From: Brachyhypopomus gauderio
Taxonomy: Eukaryota; Chordata; Actinopteri; Gymnotiformes; Hypopomidae
Assembly (NCBI RefSeq): GCF_052324685.1
Contig: NW_027506913.1
Location: forward strand, 1-64,000
Direction: 5' to 3'
DNA: 64,000 nt
In this document: positions 40,687 to 51,573 of the stretch, piece after piece
Layout: each line of letters starts with the position of its first letter
Position numbering within the stretch: position 1 is the first letter of the stretch
Notes under the pieces: model-generated
The model's input: the letters and a program-made list of their open reading frames with translations, nothing else
What the model was told of the DNA's origin: nothing
Database searches by the model: none
Made by a program: the position numbers and the translations under genes

Positions 40687-40798
40687 GTTGCTGGATTCAG
40701 AGTTCAGAATGCTAACACCATGGAACCAGCAAATAGGTTTCCAACTTCTCTGCCGTTGATTTCAGAGTCTGTTGTGCTTACTACTGCATCACGCAACC
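40687..40798 (-). pseudogene. tRNA-Gln relic pair
   Basis: Unit 38. A30 form, GG start. Confidence 0.7.
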
Positions 40799-41053
40799 AA
40801 AGAAATTAGCTTTTGTGAATACTGTTTTGCTGAACACATAGCAAAACATCCTGTCCTGAGACCCTAGCATATTTGGATTTAAATGACTTCACCAATTCTA
40901 GGATAATCAGAAAGCTGTTTGCCACAAGAACAAGCATGTAAAAATTCTGAAAACAATTCATGAAAAATGCTGGAATTATAAAGACCGCAAGCATGTGATA
41001 GAGCTTGCATGGAGAAAAGACCTGCAAGCTGGAATCAACACTAATGAATCAAA

Positions 41054-41125
41054 AGGTTCCACTGAGAGTTGAACTCAGATTGCTGGATTCAGAGTCCAGA
41101 GTGCTAACCATTACACCATGGAACC
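41054..41125 (-). tRNA. tRNA-Gln-CTG: tRNA-Gln(CTG) type II
   Basis: Unit 38. Type form. Confidence 0.95.
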
Positions 41126-41353
41126 TAAAAGATAAGTTCTGATTCTTCTGTTTTGCTGGGTTCACAGACCAAGTTAAGCTCAAAGTGACTTGTCTTGAGA
41201 GGATGCAAGTTGCAACAACTACAGACAAGGACTTCCAGCAACAAGATGTTTAGTTGAGGTATTCGATTTGGTCAACTGAAAGACACTTTCTGTTTACACT
41301 AGTCTTCAACAACGAAAGCTGGTACAACCCCTGATAAAGAGCATGTAGCAGAA

Positions 41354-41425
41354 AGGTTCCACCGAGAGTCGAACTTGGATTGCTGGATTCAGAGTCCAGC
41401 GTGCTAACCATTACACCATGGAACC
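41354..41425 (-). tRNA. tRNA-Gln-CTG: tRNA-Gln(CTG) type I, A51/G26 variant
   Basis: Unit 38. A51·C63 mismatch and G26. Confidence 0.9.
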
Positions 41426-41652
41426 TACGTTAGACACTTCTGAGTCTTGTTTTGCTGGGTTCACAGACCAAGTTAAGCTCAAAGTGACTTGTCATGGGAG
41501 AATGCATGTTGCAACAACTACAGACAAGGACTTCCAGCAACAAGATAATTAGTTGAGGTATTTGATTTGGTCAACTGAAAGACACTTTCTGTTTACAGTA
41601 GTCTTCAACAATGAAAGCTGGTACAATCCCAGATAAAGAGTATGTAGTAGAA

Positions 41653-41724
41653 AGGTTCCACCGAGAGTCGAACTCGGATCACAGGATTCAAAGTCCAGAG
41701 TGCTGACCATTACACCATGGAACC
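41653..41724 (-). tRNA. tRNA-Gln-TTG: tRNA-Gln(TTG), U28·U42 form
   Basis: Unit 39. A15; cggc flank. Confidence 0.92.
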
Positions 41725-41752
41725 CACGGCAAAAGTTGTTTCTAGCAAATGA

Positions 41753-41864
41753 GTTGCTGGATTCAGAGTCCAGAATGCTAACACCATGGAACCAGCAAAT
41801 AGGTTTCCAACTTCTCTGCCGTTGATTTCAGAGTCTGTTGTGCTTACTACTGCATCACGCAACC
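41753..41864 (-). pseudogene. tRNA-Gln relic pair
   Basis: Unit 39. G30 form, GG start. Confidence 0.7.
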
Positions 41865-42119
41865 AAAGAAATTAGCTTTTGTGAATACTGTTTTGCTGAA
41901 CACATAGCAAAACATCCTGTCCTGAGACCCTAGCATATTTGGATTTAAATGACTTCACCAATTCTAGGATAATCAGAAAGCTGTTTGCCACAAGAACAAG
42001 CATGTAAAAATTCTGAAAACAATTCATGAAATATGCTGGAATTATAAAGACCGCAAGCATGTGATAGAGCTTGCATGGAGAAAAGACCTGCAAGCTGGAA
42101 TCAACACTAATGAATCAAA

Positions 42120-42191
42120 AGGTTCCACTGAGAGTTGAACTCAGATTGCTGGATTCAGAGTCCAGAGTGCTAACCATTACACCATGGAACC
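42120..42191 (-). tRNA. tRNA-Gln-CTG: tRNA-Gln(CTG) type II
   Basis: Unit 39. Type form. Confidence 0.95.
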
Positions 42192-42419
42192 TAAAAGATA
42201 AGTTCTGATTCTTCTGTTTTGCTGGGTTCACAGACCAAGTTAAGCTCAAAGTGACTTGTCTTGAGAGGATGCAAGTTGCAACAACTACAGACAAGGACTT
42301 CCAGCAACAAGATATTTAGTTGAGGTATTCGATTTGGTCAACTGAAAGACACTTTCTGTTTACAGTAGTCTTCAACAATGAAAGCTGGTACAATCCCAGA
42401 TAAAGAGCATGTAGCAGAA

Positions 42420-42491
42420 AGGTTCCACCGAGAGTCGAACTCGGATTGCTGGATTCAGAGTCCAGAGTGCTAACCATTACACCATGGAACC
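42420..42491 (-). tRNA. tRNA-Gln-CTG: tRNA-Gln(CTG) type I
   Basis: Unit 39. Type form. Confidence 0.95.
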
Positions 42492-42718
42492 TACGTTAGA
42501 CACTTCTGAGTCTTGTTTTGCTCGGTTCACAGACCAAGTTAAGCTCAAAGTGACTTGTCATGGGAGAATGCAGGTTGCAACAACTACAGACAAGGACTTC
42601 CAGCAACAAGATAATTAGTTGAGGTATTTGATTTGGTCAACTGAAAGACACTTTCTGTTTACAGTAGTCTTCAACAATGAAAGCTGGTACAATCCCAGAT
42701 AAAGAGTATGTAGTAGAA

Positions 42719-42790
42719 AGGTTCCACCGAGAGTCGAACTCGGATCACTGGATTCAAAGTCCAGAGTGCTGACCAATACACCATGGAACC
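42719..42790 (-). tRNA. tRNA-Gln-TTG: tRNA-Gln(TTG)
   Basis: Unit 40. Stem-paired form, T15. Confidence 0.93.
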
Positions 42791-42818
42791 CACAGCAAAA
42801 GTTGTTTCTAGCAAATGA

Positions 42819-42930
42819 GTTGCTGGATTCAGAGTCCAGAATGCTAACACCATGGAACCAGCAAATAGGTTTCCAACTTCTCTGCCGTTGATTTCAGAGT
42901 CTGTTGTGCTTACTACTGCATCACGCAACC
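42819..42930 (-). pseudogene. tRNA-Gln relic pair
   Basis: Unit 40. G30 form, GG start. Confidence 0.7.
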
Positions 42931-43185
42931 AAAGAAATTAGCTTTTGTGAATACTGTTTTGCTGAACACATAGCAAAACATCCTGTCCTGAGACCCTAGC
43001 ATATTTGGATTTAAATGACTTCACCAATTCTAGGATAATCAGAAAGCTGTTTGCCACAAGAACAAGCATGTAAAAATTCTGAAAACAATTCATGAAATAT
43101 GCTGGAATTATAAAGACCGCAAGCATGTGATAGAGCTTGCATGGAGAAAAGACCTGCAAGCTGGAATCAACACTAATGAATCAAA

Positions 43186-43257
43186 AGGTTCCACTGAGAG
43201 TTGAACTCAGATTGCTGGATTCAGAGTCCAGAGTGCTAACCATTACACCATGGAACC
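43186..43257 (-). tRNA. tRNA-Gln-CTG: tRNA-Gln(CTG) type II
   Basis: Unit 40. Type form. Confidence 0.95.
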
Positions 43258-43485
43258 TAAAAGATAAGTTCTGATTCTTCTGTTTTGCTGGGTTCACAGA
43301 CCAAGTTAAGCTCAAAGTGACTTGTCTTGAGAGGATGCAAGTTGCAACAACTACAGACAAGGACTTCCAGCAACAAGATATTTAGTTGAGGTATTCGATT
43401 TGGTCAACTGAAAGACACTTTCTGTTTACAGTAGTCTTCAACAATGAAAGCTGGTACAATCCCAGATAAAGAGCATGTAGCAGAA

Positions 43486-43557
43486 AGGTTCCACCGAGAG
43501 TCGAACTCGGATTGCTGGATTCAGAGTCCAGAGTGCTAACCATTACACCATGGAACC
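43486..43557 (-). tRNA. tRNA-Gln-CTG: tRNA-Gln(CTG) type I
   Basis: Unit 40, first of four. Type form. Confidence 0.95.
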
Positions 43558-43784
43558 TACATGAGACACTTCTGAGTCTTGTTTTGCTGGGTTCACAGAC
43601 CAAGTTAAGCTCAAAGTGACTTGTCATGGGAGAATGCATGTTGCAACAACTACAGACAAGGACTTCCAGCAACAAGATAATTAGTTGAGGTATTTGATTT
43701 GGTCAACTGAAAGACACTTTCTGTTTACACTAGTCTTCAACAACGAAAGCTGGTACAACCCCAGATAAAGAGCATGTAGCAGAA

Positions 43785-43856
43785 AGGTTCCACCGAGAGT
43801 CGAACTCGGATTGCTGGATTCAGAGTCCAGAGTGCTAACCATTACACCATGGAACC
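43785..43856 (-). tRNA. tRNA-Gln-CTG: tRNA-Gln(CTG) type I
   Basis: Unit 40, second of four. Type form. Confidence 0.95.
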
Positions 43857-44081
43857 TACATTAGACATTTCTGAGTCGTTTTGCTGGGTTCACAGACCAA
43901 GTTAAGCTCAAAGTGACTTGTCATGGGAGAATGCAGGTTGCAACAACTACAGACAAGGACTTCCAGCAACAAGGTAATTAGTGGAGGTATTTGATTTGGT
44001 CAACTGAAAGACACTTTCTGTTTACAGTAGTCTTCAACAATGAAAGCTGGTACAATCCCAGATAAAGAGCATGTAGCAGAA

Positions 44082-44153
44082 AGGTTCCACCGAGAGTCGA
44101 ACTCGGATTGCTGGATTCAGAGTCCAGAGTGCTAACCATTACACCATGGAACC
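44082..44153 (-). tRNA. tRNA-Gln-CTG: tRNA-Gln(CTG) type I
   Basis: Unit 40, third of four. Type form. Confidence 0.95.
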
Positions 44154-44380
44154 TACATGAGACACTTCTGAGTCTTGTTTTGCTGGGTTCACAGACCAAG
44201 TTAAGCTCAAAGTGACTTGTCATGGGAGAATGCATGTTGCAACAACTACAGACAAGGACTTCCAGCAACAACATAATTAGTTGAGGTATTTGATTTGGTT
44301 AACTGAAAGACACTTTCTGTTTACACTAGTCTTCAACAACGAAAGCTGGTACAACCCCAGATAAAGAGCATGTAGCAGAA

Positions 44381-44452
44381 AGGTTCCACCGAGAGTCGAA
44401 CTCGGATTGCTGGATTCAGAGTCCAGAGAGCTAACCATTACACCATGGAACC
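44381..44452 (-). tRNA. tRNA-Gln-CTG: tRNA-Gln(CTG) type I, T24 change
   Basis: Unit 40, fourth of four. The D stem reads GCTC instead of GCAC, so T11-A24 is lost. Confidence 0.88.
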
Positions 44453-44679
44453 TACATTAGACATTTCTGAGTCTTGTTTTGCTGGGTTCACAGACCAAGT
44501 TAAGCTCAAAGTGACTTGTCATGGGAGAATGCAGGTTGCAACAACTACAGACAAGGACTTCCAGCAACAAGGTAATTAGTGGAGGTATTTGATTTGGTCA
44601 ACTGAAAGACACTTTCTGTTTACAGTAGTCTTCAACAATGAAAGCTGGTACAATCCCAGATAAAGAGCATGTAGCAGAA

Positions 44680-44751
44680 AGGTTCCACCGAGAGTCGAAC
44701 TCGGATCACTGGATTCAAAGTCCAGAGTGCTGACCATTACACCATGGAACC
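44680..44751 (-). tRNA. tRNA-Gln-TTG: tRNA-Gln(TTG)
   Basis: Unit 41. Stem-paired form, A15. Confidence 0.95.
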
Positions 44752-44779
44752 CACAGCAAAAGTTGTTTCTAGCAAATGA

Positions 44780-44891
44780 GTTGCTGGATTCAGAGTTCAG
44801 AATGCTAACACCATGGAACCAGCAAATAGGTTTCCAACTTCTCTGCCGTTGATTTCAGAGTCTGTTGTGCTTACTACTGCATCACGCAACC
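44780..44891 (-). pseudogene. tRNA-Gln relic pair
   Basis: Unit 41. A30 form, GG start. Confidence 0.7.
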
Positions 44892-45146
44892 AAAGAAATT
44901 AGCTTTTGTGAATACTGTTTTGCTGAACACATAGCAAAACATCCTGTCCTGAGACCCTAGCATATTTGGATTTAAATGACTTCACCAATTCTAGGATAAT
45001 CAGAAAGCTGTTTGCCACAAGAACAAGCATGTAAAAATTCTGAAAACAATTCATGAAAAATGCTGGAATTATAAAGACCGCAAGCATGTGATAGAGCTTG
45101 CATGGAGAAAAGACCTGCAAGCTGGAATCAACACTAATAAATCAAA

Positions 45147-45218
45147 AGGTTCCACTGAGAGTTGAACTCAGGTTGCTGGATTCAGAGTCCAGAGTGCTAA
45201 CCATTACACCATGGAACC
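45147..45218 (-). tRNA. tRNA-Gln-CTG: tRNA-Gln(CTG) type II
   Basis: Unit 41. Variable loop CAAC, but with the aaaagataag 5' edge usually paired with CAAT; a mosaic copy. Confidence 0.94.
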
Positions 45219-45434
45219 TAAAAGATAAGTTCTGATTCTTCTGTTTTGCTGGGTTCACAGACCAAGTTAAGCTCAAAGTGACTTGTCTTGAGAGGATGCA
45301 AGTTGCAACAACTACAGACAAGGACTTCCAGCAACAAGATGTTTAGTTGAGGTATTCGATTTGGTCAACTGAAAGACACTTTCTGTTTACACTAGTCTTC
45401 AACAACGAAAGCTGGTACAAAGCATGTAGCAGAA

Positions 45435-45506
45435 AGGTTCCACCGAGAGTCGAACTTGGATTGCTGGATTCAGAGTCCAGCGTGCTAACCATTACACCAT
45501 GGAACC
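45435..45506 (-). tRNA. tRNA-Gln-CTG: tRNA-Gln(CTG) type I, A51/G26 variant
   Basis: Unit 41. A51·C63 mismatch and G26. A 12 bp deletion lies 14 bp beyond its 3' end (ggtacaa joined to agcatgtag near 45420). Confidence 0.9.
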
Positions 45507-45733
45507 TACGTTAGACACTTCTGAGTCTTGTTTTGCTTGGTTCACAGACCAAGTTAAGCTCAAAGTGACTTGTCATGGGAGAATGCATGTTGCAACAACT
45601 ACAGACAAGGACTTCCAGCAACAAGATAATTAGTTGAGGTATTTGATTTGGTCAACTGAAAGACACTTTCTGTTTACAGTAGTCTTCAACAATGAAAGCT
45701 GGTACAATCCCAGATAAAGAGTATGTAGTAGAA

Positions 45734-45805
45734 AGGTTCCACCGAGAGTCGAACTCGGATCACAGGATTCAAAGTCCAGAGTGCTGACCATTACACCATG
45801 GAACC
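45734..45805 (-). tRNA. tRNA-Gln-TTG: tRNA-Gln(TTG), U28·U42 form
   Basis: Unit 42. A15; cggc flank. Confidence 0.92.
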
Positions 45806-45833
45806 CACGGCAAAAGTTGTTTCTAGCAAATGA

Positions 45834-45945
45834 GTTGCTGGATTCAGAGTCCAGAATGCTAACACCATGGAACCAGCAAATAGGTTTTCAACTTCTCTGC
45901 CGTTGATTTCAGAGTCTGTTGTGCTTACTACTGCATCACGCAACC
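45834..45945 (-). pseudogene. tRNA-Gln relic pair
   Basis: Unit 42. G30 form, GG start; ggttttcaac. Confidence 0.7.
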
Positions 45946-46200
45946 AAAGAAATTAGCTTTTGTGAATACTGTTTTGCTGAACACATAGCAAAACATCCTG
46001 TCCTGAGACCCTAGCATATTTGGATTTAAATGACTTCACCAATTCTAGGATAATCAGAAAGCTGTTTGCCACAAGAACAAGCATGTAAAAATTCTGAAAA
46101 CAATTCATGAAAAATGCTGGAATTATAAAGACCGCAAGCATGTGATAGAGCTTGCATGGAGAAAAGACCTGCAAGCTGGAATCAACACTAATGAATCAAA

Positions 46201-46272
46201 AGGTTCCACTGAGAGTTGAACTCAGATTGCTGGATTCAGAGTCCAGAGTGCTAACCATTACACCATGGAACC
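46201..46272 (-). tRNA. tRNA-Gln-CTG: tRNA-Gln(CTG) type II
   Basis: Unit 42. Type form. Confidence 0.95.
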
Positions 46273-46500
46273 TAAAAGATAAGTTCTGATTCTTCTGTTT
46301 TGCTGGGTTCACAGACCAAGTTAAGCTCAAAGTGACTTGTCTTGAGAGGATGCAAGTTGCAACAACTACAGACAAGGACTTCCAGCAACAAGATGTTTAG
46401 TTGAGGTATTCGATTTGGTCAACTGAAAGACACTTTCTGTTTACACTAGTCTTCAACAACGAAAGCTGGTACAACCCCTGATAAAGAGCATGTAGCAGAA

Positions 46501-46572
46501 AGGTTCCACCGAGAGTCGAACTTGGATTGCTGGATTCAGAGTCCAGCGTGCTAACCATTACACCATGGAACC
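46501..46572 (-). tRNA. tRNA-Gln-CTG: tRNA-Gln(CTG) type I, A51/G26 variant
   Basis: Unit 42. A51·C63 mismatch and G26. Confidence 0.9.
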
Positions 46573-46799
46573 TACGTTAGACACTTCTGAGTCTTGTTTT
46601 GCTTGGTTCACAGACCAAGTTAAGCTCAAAGTGACTTGTCATGGGAGAATGCATGTTGCAACAACTACAGACAAGGACTTCCAGCAACAAGATAATTAGT
46701 TGAGGTATTTGATTTGGTCAACTGAAAGACACTTTCTGTTTACAGTAGTCTTCAACAATGAAAGCTGGTACAATCCCAGATAAAGAGTATGTAGTAGAA

Positions 46800-46871
46800 A
46801 GGTTCCACCGAGAGTCGAACTCGGATCACAGGATTCAAAGTCCAGAGTGCTGACCATTACACCATGGAACC
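46800..46871 (-). tRNA. tRNA-Gln-TTG: tRNA-Gln(TTG), U28·U42 form
   Basis: Unit 43. A15; cggc flank. Confidence 0.92.
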
Positions 46872-46899
46872 CACGGCAAAAGTTGTTTCTAGCAAATGA

Positions 46900-47011
46900 G
46901 TTGCTGGATTCAGAGTCCAGAATGCTAACACCATGGAACCAGCAAATAGGTTTTCAACTTCTCTGCCGTTGATTTCAGAGTCTGTTGTGCTTACTACTGC
47001 ATCACGCAACC
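46900..47011 (-). pseudogene. tRNA-Gln relic pair
   Basis: Unit 43. G30 form, GG start; ggttttcaac. Confidence 0.7.
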
Positions 47012-47266
47012 AAAGAAATTAGCTTTTGTGAATACTGTTTTGCTGAACACATAGCAAAACATCCTGTCCTGAGACCCTAGCATATTTGGATTTAAATGAC
47101 TTCACCAATTCTAGGATAATCAGAAAGCTGTTTGCCACAAGAACAAGCATGTAAAAATTCTGAAAACAATTCATGAAATATGCTGGAATTATAAAGACCG
47201 CAAGCATGTGATAGAGCTTGCATGGAGAAAAGACCTGCAAGCTGGAATCAACACTAATGAATCAAA

Positions 47267-47338
47267 AGGTTCCACTGAGAGTTGAACTCAGATTGCTGGA
47301 TTCAGAGTCCAGAGTGCTAACCATTACACCATGGAACC
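47267..47338 (-). tRNA. tRNA-Gln-CTG: tRNA-Gln(CTG) type II
   Basis: Unit 43. Type form. Confidence 0.95.
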
Positions 47339-47566
47339 TAAAAGATAAGTTCTGATTCTTCTGTTTTGCTGGGTTCACAGACCAAGTTAAGCTCAAAGTG
47401 ACTTGTCTTGAGAGGATGCAAGTTGCAACAACTACAGACAAGGACTTCCAGCAACAAGATATTTAGTTGAGGTATTCGATTTGGTCAACTGAAAGACACT
47501 TTCTGTTTACAGTAGTCTTCAACAATGAAAGCAGGTACAATCCCAGATAAAGAGCATGTAGCAGAA

Positions 47567-47638
47567 AGGTTCCACCGAGAGTTGAACTCGGATTGCTGGA
47601 TTCAGAGTCCAGAGTGCTAACCATTACACCATGGAACC
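47567..47638 (-). tRNA. tRNA-Gln-CTG: tRNA-Gln(CTG) type I, type II-like T loop
   Basis: Unit 43. Type I stem with loop TTCAACT, the type II loop: either a point change or a short conversion. Confidence 0.93.
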
Positions 47639-47865
47639 TACGTTAGACACTTCTGAGTCTTGTTTTGCTCGGTTCACAGACCAAGTTAAGCTCAAAGTGA
47701 CTTGTCATGGGAGAATGCAGGTTGCAACAACTACAGACAAGGACTTCCAGCAACAAGATAATTAGTTGAGGTATTTGATTTGGTCAACTGAAAGACACTT
47801 TCTGTTTACAGTAGTCTTCAACAATGAAAGCTGGTACAATCCCAGATAAAGAGTATGTAGTAGAA

Positions 47866-47937
47866 AGGTTCCACCGAGAGTCGAACTCGGATCACTGGAT
47901 TCAAAGTCCAGAGTGCTGACCAATACACCATGGAACC
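47866..47937 (-). tRNA. tRNA-Gln-TTG: tRNA-Gln(TTG)
   Basis: Unit 44. Stem-paired form, T15. Confidence 0.93.
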
Positions 47938-47965
47938 CACAGCAAAAGTTGTTTCTAGCAAATGA

Positions 47966-48077
47966 GTTGCTGGATTCAGAGTCCAGAATGCTAACACCAT
48001 GGAAACAGCAAATAGGTTTCCAACTGCTCTGTCGTTGATTTCAGAGTCTGTTGTGCTTACTACTGCATCACGCAACC
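47966..48077 (-). pseudogene. tRNA-Gln relic pair
   Basis: Unit 44. G30 form, start GTTTCC; caactgctctg in the older relic. Confidence 0.7.
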
Positions 48078-48332
48078 AAAGAAATTAGCTTTTGTGAATA
48101 CTGTTTTGCTGAACACATAGCAAAACATCCTGTCCTGAGACCCTAGCATATTTGGATTTAAATGACTTCACCAATTCTAGGATAATCAGAAAGCTGTTTG
48201 CCACAAGAACAAGCATGTAAAAATTCTGAAAACAATTCATGAAATATGCTGGAATTATATAGACCGCAAGCATGTGATAGAGCTTGCATGGAGAAAAGAC
48301 CTGCAAGCTGGAATCAACACTAATGAATCAAA

Positions 48333-48404
48333 AGGTTCCACTGAGAGTTGAACTCAGATTGCTGGATTCAGAGTCCAGCGTGCTAACCATTACACCATGG
48401 AACC
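48333..48404 (-). tRNA. tRNA-Gln-CTG: tRNA-Gln(CTG) type II with G26
   Basis: Unit 44. Same recombinant as unit 22 (24006), again followed by acgttagacccttc. Confidence 0.93.
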
Positions 48405-48631
48405 TACGTTAGACCCTTCTGAGTCTTGTTTTGCTTGGTTCACAGACCAAGTTAAGCTCAAAGTGACTTGTCATGGGAGAATGCATGTTGCAACAACTAC
48501 AGACAAGGACTTCCAGCAACAAGATGTTTAGTTGAGGTATTTGATTTGGTCAACTGAAAGACACTTTCTGTTTACAGTAGTCTTCAACAATGAAAGCTGG
48601 TACAATCCCAGATAAAGAGCATGTAGCAGAA

Positions 48632-48703
48632 AGGTTCCACCGAGAGTCGAACTCGGATTGCTGGATTCAGAGTCCAGAGTGCTAACCATTACACCATGGA
48701 ACC
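48632..48703 (-). tRNA. tRNA-Gln-CTG: tRNA-Gln(CTG) type I
   Basis: Unit 44, first of two. Type form. The spacer between it and the type II gene is chimeric (catgggagaatgcatg, then gatgtttagttg). Confidence 0.95.
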
Positions 48704-48930
48704 TACATGAGACACTTCTGAGTCTTGTTTTGCTGGGTTCACAGACCAAGTTAAGCTCAAAGTGACTTGTCATGGGAGAATGCATGTTGCAAGAACTACA
48801 GACAAGGACTTCCAGCAACAAGATAATTAGTTGAGGTATTTGATTTGGTCAACTGAAAGACACTTTCTGTTTACACTAGTCTTCAACAACGAAAGCTGGT
48901 ACAACCCCAGATAAAGAGCATGTAGCAGCA

Positions 48931-49002
48931 AGGTTCCACCGAGAGTCGAACTCGGATTGCTGGATTCAGAGTGCAGAGTGCTAACCATTACACCATGGAA
49001 CC
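48931..49002 (-). tRNA. tRNA-Gln-CTG: tRNA-Gln(CTG) type I, C30 change
   Basis: Unit 44, second of two. C30·C40 mismatch; 3' flank gcagcaagg (+) shortens the T run further. Confidence 0.87.
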
Positions 49003-49229
49003 TACATTAGACATTTCTGAGTCTTGTTTTGCTGGGTTCACAGACCAAGTTAAGCTCAAAGTGACTTGTCATGGGAGAATGCAGGTTGCAACAACTACAG
49101 ACAAGGACTTCCAGCAACAAGGTAATTAGTGGAGGTATTTGATTTGGTCAACTGAAAGACACTTTCTGTTTACAGTAGTCTTCAACAATGAAAGCTGGTA
49201 CAATCCCAGATAAAGAGCATGTAGCAGAA

Positions 49230-49301
49230 AGGTTCCACCGAGAGTCGAACTCGGATCACTGGATTCAAAGTCCAGAGTGCTGACCATTACACCATGGAAC
49301 C
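49230..49301 (-). tRNA. tRNA-Gln-TTG: tRNA-Gln(TTG)
   Basis: Unit 45. Stem-paired form, A15. Confidence 0.95.
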
Positions 49302-49329
49302 CACAGCAAAAGTTGTTTCTAGCAAATGA

Positions 49330-49441
49330 GTTGCTGGATTCAGAGTTCAGAATGCTAACACCATGGAACCAGCAAATAGGTTTCCAACTTCTCTGCCGTT
49401 GATTTCAGAGTCTGTTGTGCTTACTACTGCATCACGCAACC
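49330..49441 (-). pseudogene. tRNA-Gln relic pair
   Basis: Unit 45. A30 form, GG start. Confidence 0.7.
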
Positions 49442-49696
49442 AAAGAAATTAGCTTTTGTGAATACTGTTTTGCTGAACACATAGCAAAACATCCTGTCCT
49501 GAGACCCTAGCATATTTGGATTTAAATGACTTCACCAATTCTAGGATAATCAGAAAGCTGTTTGCCACAAGAACAAGCATGTAAAAATTCTGAAAACAAT
49601 TCATGAAATATGCTGGAATTATAAAGACCGCAAGCATGTGATAGAGCTTGCATGGAGAAAAGACCTGCAAGCTGGAATCAACACTAATGAATCAAA

Positions 49697-49768
49697 AGGT
49701 TCCACTGAGAGTTGAACTCAGATTGCTGGATTCAGAGTCCAGAGTGCTAACCATTACACCATGGAACC
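49697..49768 (-). tRNA. tRNA-Gln-CTG: tRNA-Gln(CTG) type II
   Basis: Unit 45. Type form. Confidence 0.95.
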
Positions 49769-49996
49769 TAAAAGATAAGTTCTGATTCTTCTGTTTTGCT
49801 GGGTTCACAGACCAAGTTAAGCTCAAAGTGACTTGTCTTGAGAGGATGCAAGTTGCAACAACTACAGACAAGGACTTCCAGCAACAAGATGTTTAGTTGA
49901 GGTATTCGATTTGGTCAACTGAAAGACACTTTCTGTTTACACTAGTCTTCAACAACGAAAGCTGGTACAACCCCTGATAAAGAGCATGTAGCAGAA

Positions 49997-50068
49997 AGGT
50001 TCCACCGAGAGTCGAACTTGGATTGCTGGATTCAGAGTCCAGCGTGCTAACCATTACACCATGGAACC
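49997..50068 (-). tRNA. tRNA-Gln-CTG: tRNA-Gln(CTG) type I, A51/G26 variant
   Basis: Unit 45. A51·C63 mismatch and G26. Confidence 0.9.
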
Positions 50069-50295
50069 TACGTTAGACACTTCTGAGTCTTGTTTTGCTG
50101 GGTTCACAGACCAAGTTAAGCTCAAAGTGACTTGTCATGGGAGAATGCATGTTGCAACAACTACAGACAAGGACTTCCAGCAACAAGATAATTAGTTGAG
50201 GTATTTGATTTGGTCAACTGAAAGACACTTTCTGTTTACAGTAGTCTTCAACAATGAAAGCTGGTACAATCCCAGATAAAGAGTATGTAGTAGAA

Positions 50296-50367
50296 AGGTT
50301 CCACCGAGAGTCGAACTCGGATCACAGGATTCAAAGTCCAGAGTGCTGACCATTACACCATGGAACC
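50296..50367 (-). tRNA. tRNA-Gln-TTG: tRNA-Gln(TTG), U28·U42 form
   Basis: Unit 46. A15; cggc flank. Confidence 0.92.
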
Positions 50368-50395
50368 CACGGCAAAAGTTGTTTCTAGCAAATGA

Positions 50396-50507
50396 GTTGC
50401 TGGATTCAGAGTCCAGAATGCTAACACCATGGAACCAGCAAATAGGTTTCCAACTTCTCTGCCGTTGATTTCAGAGTCTGTTGTGCTTACTACTGCATCA
50501 CGCAACC
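50396..50507 (-). pseudogene. tRNA-Gln relic pair
   Basis: Unit 46. G30 form, GG start. Confidence 0.7.
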
Positions 50508-50762
50508 AAAGAAATTAGCTTTTGTGAATACTGTTTTGCTGAACACATAGCAAAACATCCTGTCCTGAGACCCTAGCATATTTGGATTTAAATGACTTCA
50601 CCAATTCTAGGATAATCAGAAAGCTGTTTGCCACAAGAACAAGCATGTAAAAATTCTGAAAACAATTCATGAAATATGCTGGAATTATAAAGACCGCAAG
50701 CATGTGATAGAGCTTGCATGGAGAAAAGACCTGCAAGCTGGAATCAACACTAATGAATCAAA

Positions 50763-50834
50763 AGGTTCCACTGAGAGTTGAACTCAGATTGCTGGATTCA
50801 GAGTCCAGAGTGCTAACCATTACACCATGGAACC
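50763..50834 (-). tRNA. tRNA-Gln-CTG: tRNA-Gln(CTG) type II
   Basis: Unit 46. Type form. Confidence 0.95.
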
Positions 50835-51062
50835 TAAAAGATAAGTTCTGATTCTTCTGTTTTGCTGGGTTCACAGACCAAGTTAAGCTCAAAGTGACTT
50901 GTCTTGAGAGGATGCAAGTTGCAACAACTACAGACAAGGACTTCCAGCAACAAGATATTTAGTTGAGGTATACGATTTGGTCAACTGAAAGACACTTTCT
51001 GTTTACAGTAGTCTTCAACAATGAAAGCTGGTACAATCCCAGATAAAGAGCATGTAGCAGAA

Positions 51063-51134
51063 AGGTTCCACCGAGAGTCGAACTCGGATTGCTGGATTCA
51101 GAGTCCAGAGTGCTAACCATTACACCATGGAACC
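51063..51134 (-). tRNA. tRNA-Gln-CTG: tRNA-Gln(CTG) type I
   Basis: Unit 46. Type form. Downstream spacer has the rare gtatacgatttgg, shared with unit 56. Confidence 0.95.
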
Positions 51135-51361
51135 TACGTTAGACACTTCTGAGTCTTGTTTTGCTCGGTTCACAGACCAAGTTAAGCTCAAAGTGACTTG
51201 TCATGGGAGAATGCAGGTTGCAACAACTACAGACAAGGACTTCCAGCAACAAGATAATTAGTTGAGGTATTTGATTTGGTCAACTGAAAGACACTTTCTG
51301 TTTACAGTAGTCTTCAACAATGAAAGCTGGTACAATCCCAGATAAAGAGTATGTAGTAGAA

Positions 51362-51433
51362 AGGTTCCACCGAGAGTCGAACTCGGATCACTGGATTCAA
51401 AGTCCAGAGTGCTGACCAATACACCATGGAACC
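51362..51433 (-). tRNA. tRNA-Gln-TTG: tRNA-Gln(TTG)
   Basis: Unit 47. Stem-paired form, T15. Confidence 0.93.
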
Positions 51434-51461
51434 CACAGCAAAAGTTGTTTCTAGCAAATGA

Positions 51462-51573
51462 GTTGCTGGATTCAGAGTCCAGAATGCTAACACCATGGAA
51501 CCAGCAAATAGGTTTCCAACTTCTCTGCCGTTGATTTCAGAGTCTGTTGTGCTTACTACTGCATCACGCAACC
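51462..51573 (-). pseudogene. tRNA-Gln relic pair
   Basis: Unit 47. G30 form, GG start. Confidence 0.7.

Larger units (their letters stand above)
36494..44679 (-). repeat. Direct duplication, two copies of 4093 bp
   Basis: Copy 1 is 36494-40586 and copy 2 is 40587-44679. Each is three units with steps 1066, 1066, 1961, and each has the same four-type-I run and the same 2 bp spacer deletion (gagtcgttttg). Small differences, such as T24 in 44381 and gaaatatg versus gaaaaatg, postdate the duplication. Confidence 0.85.
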
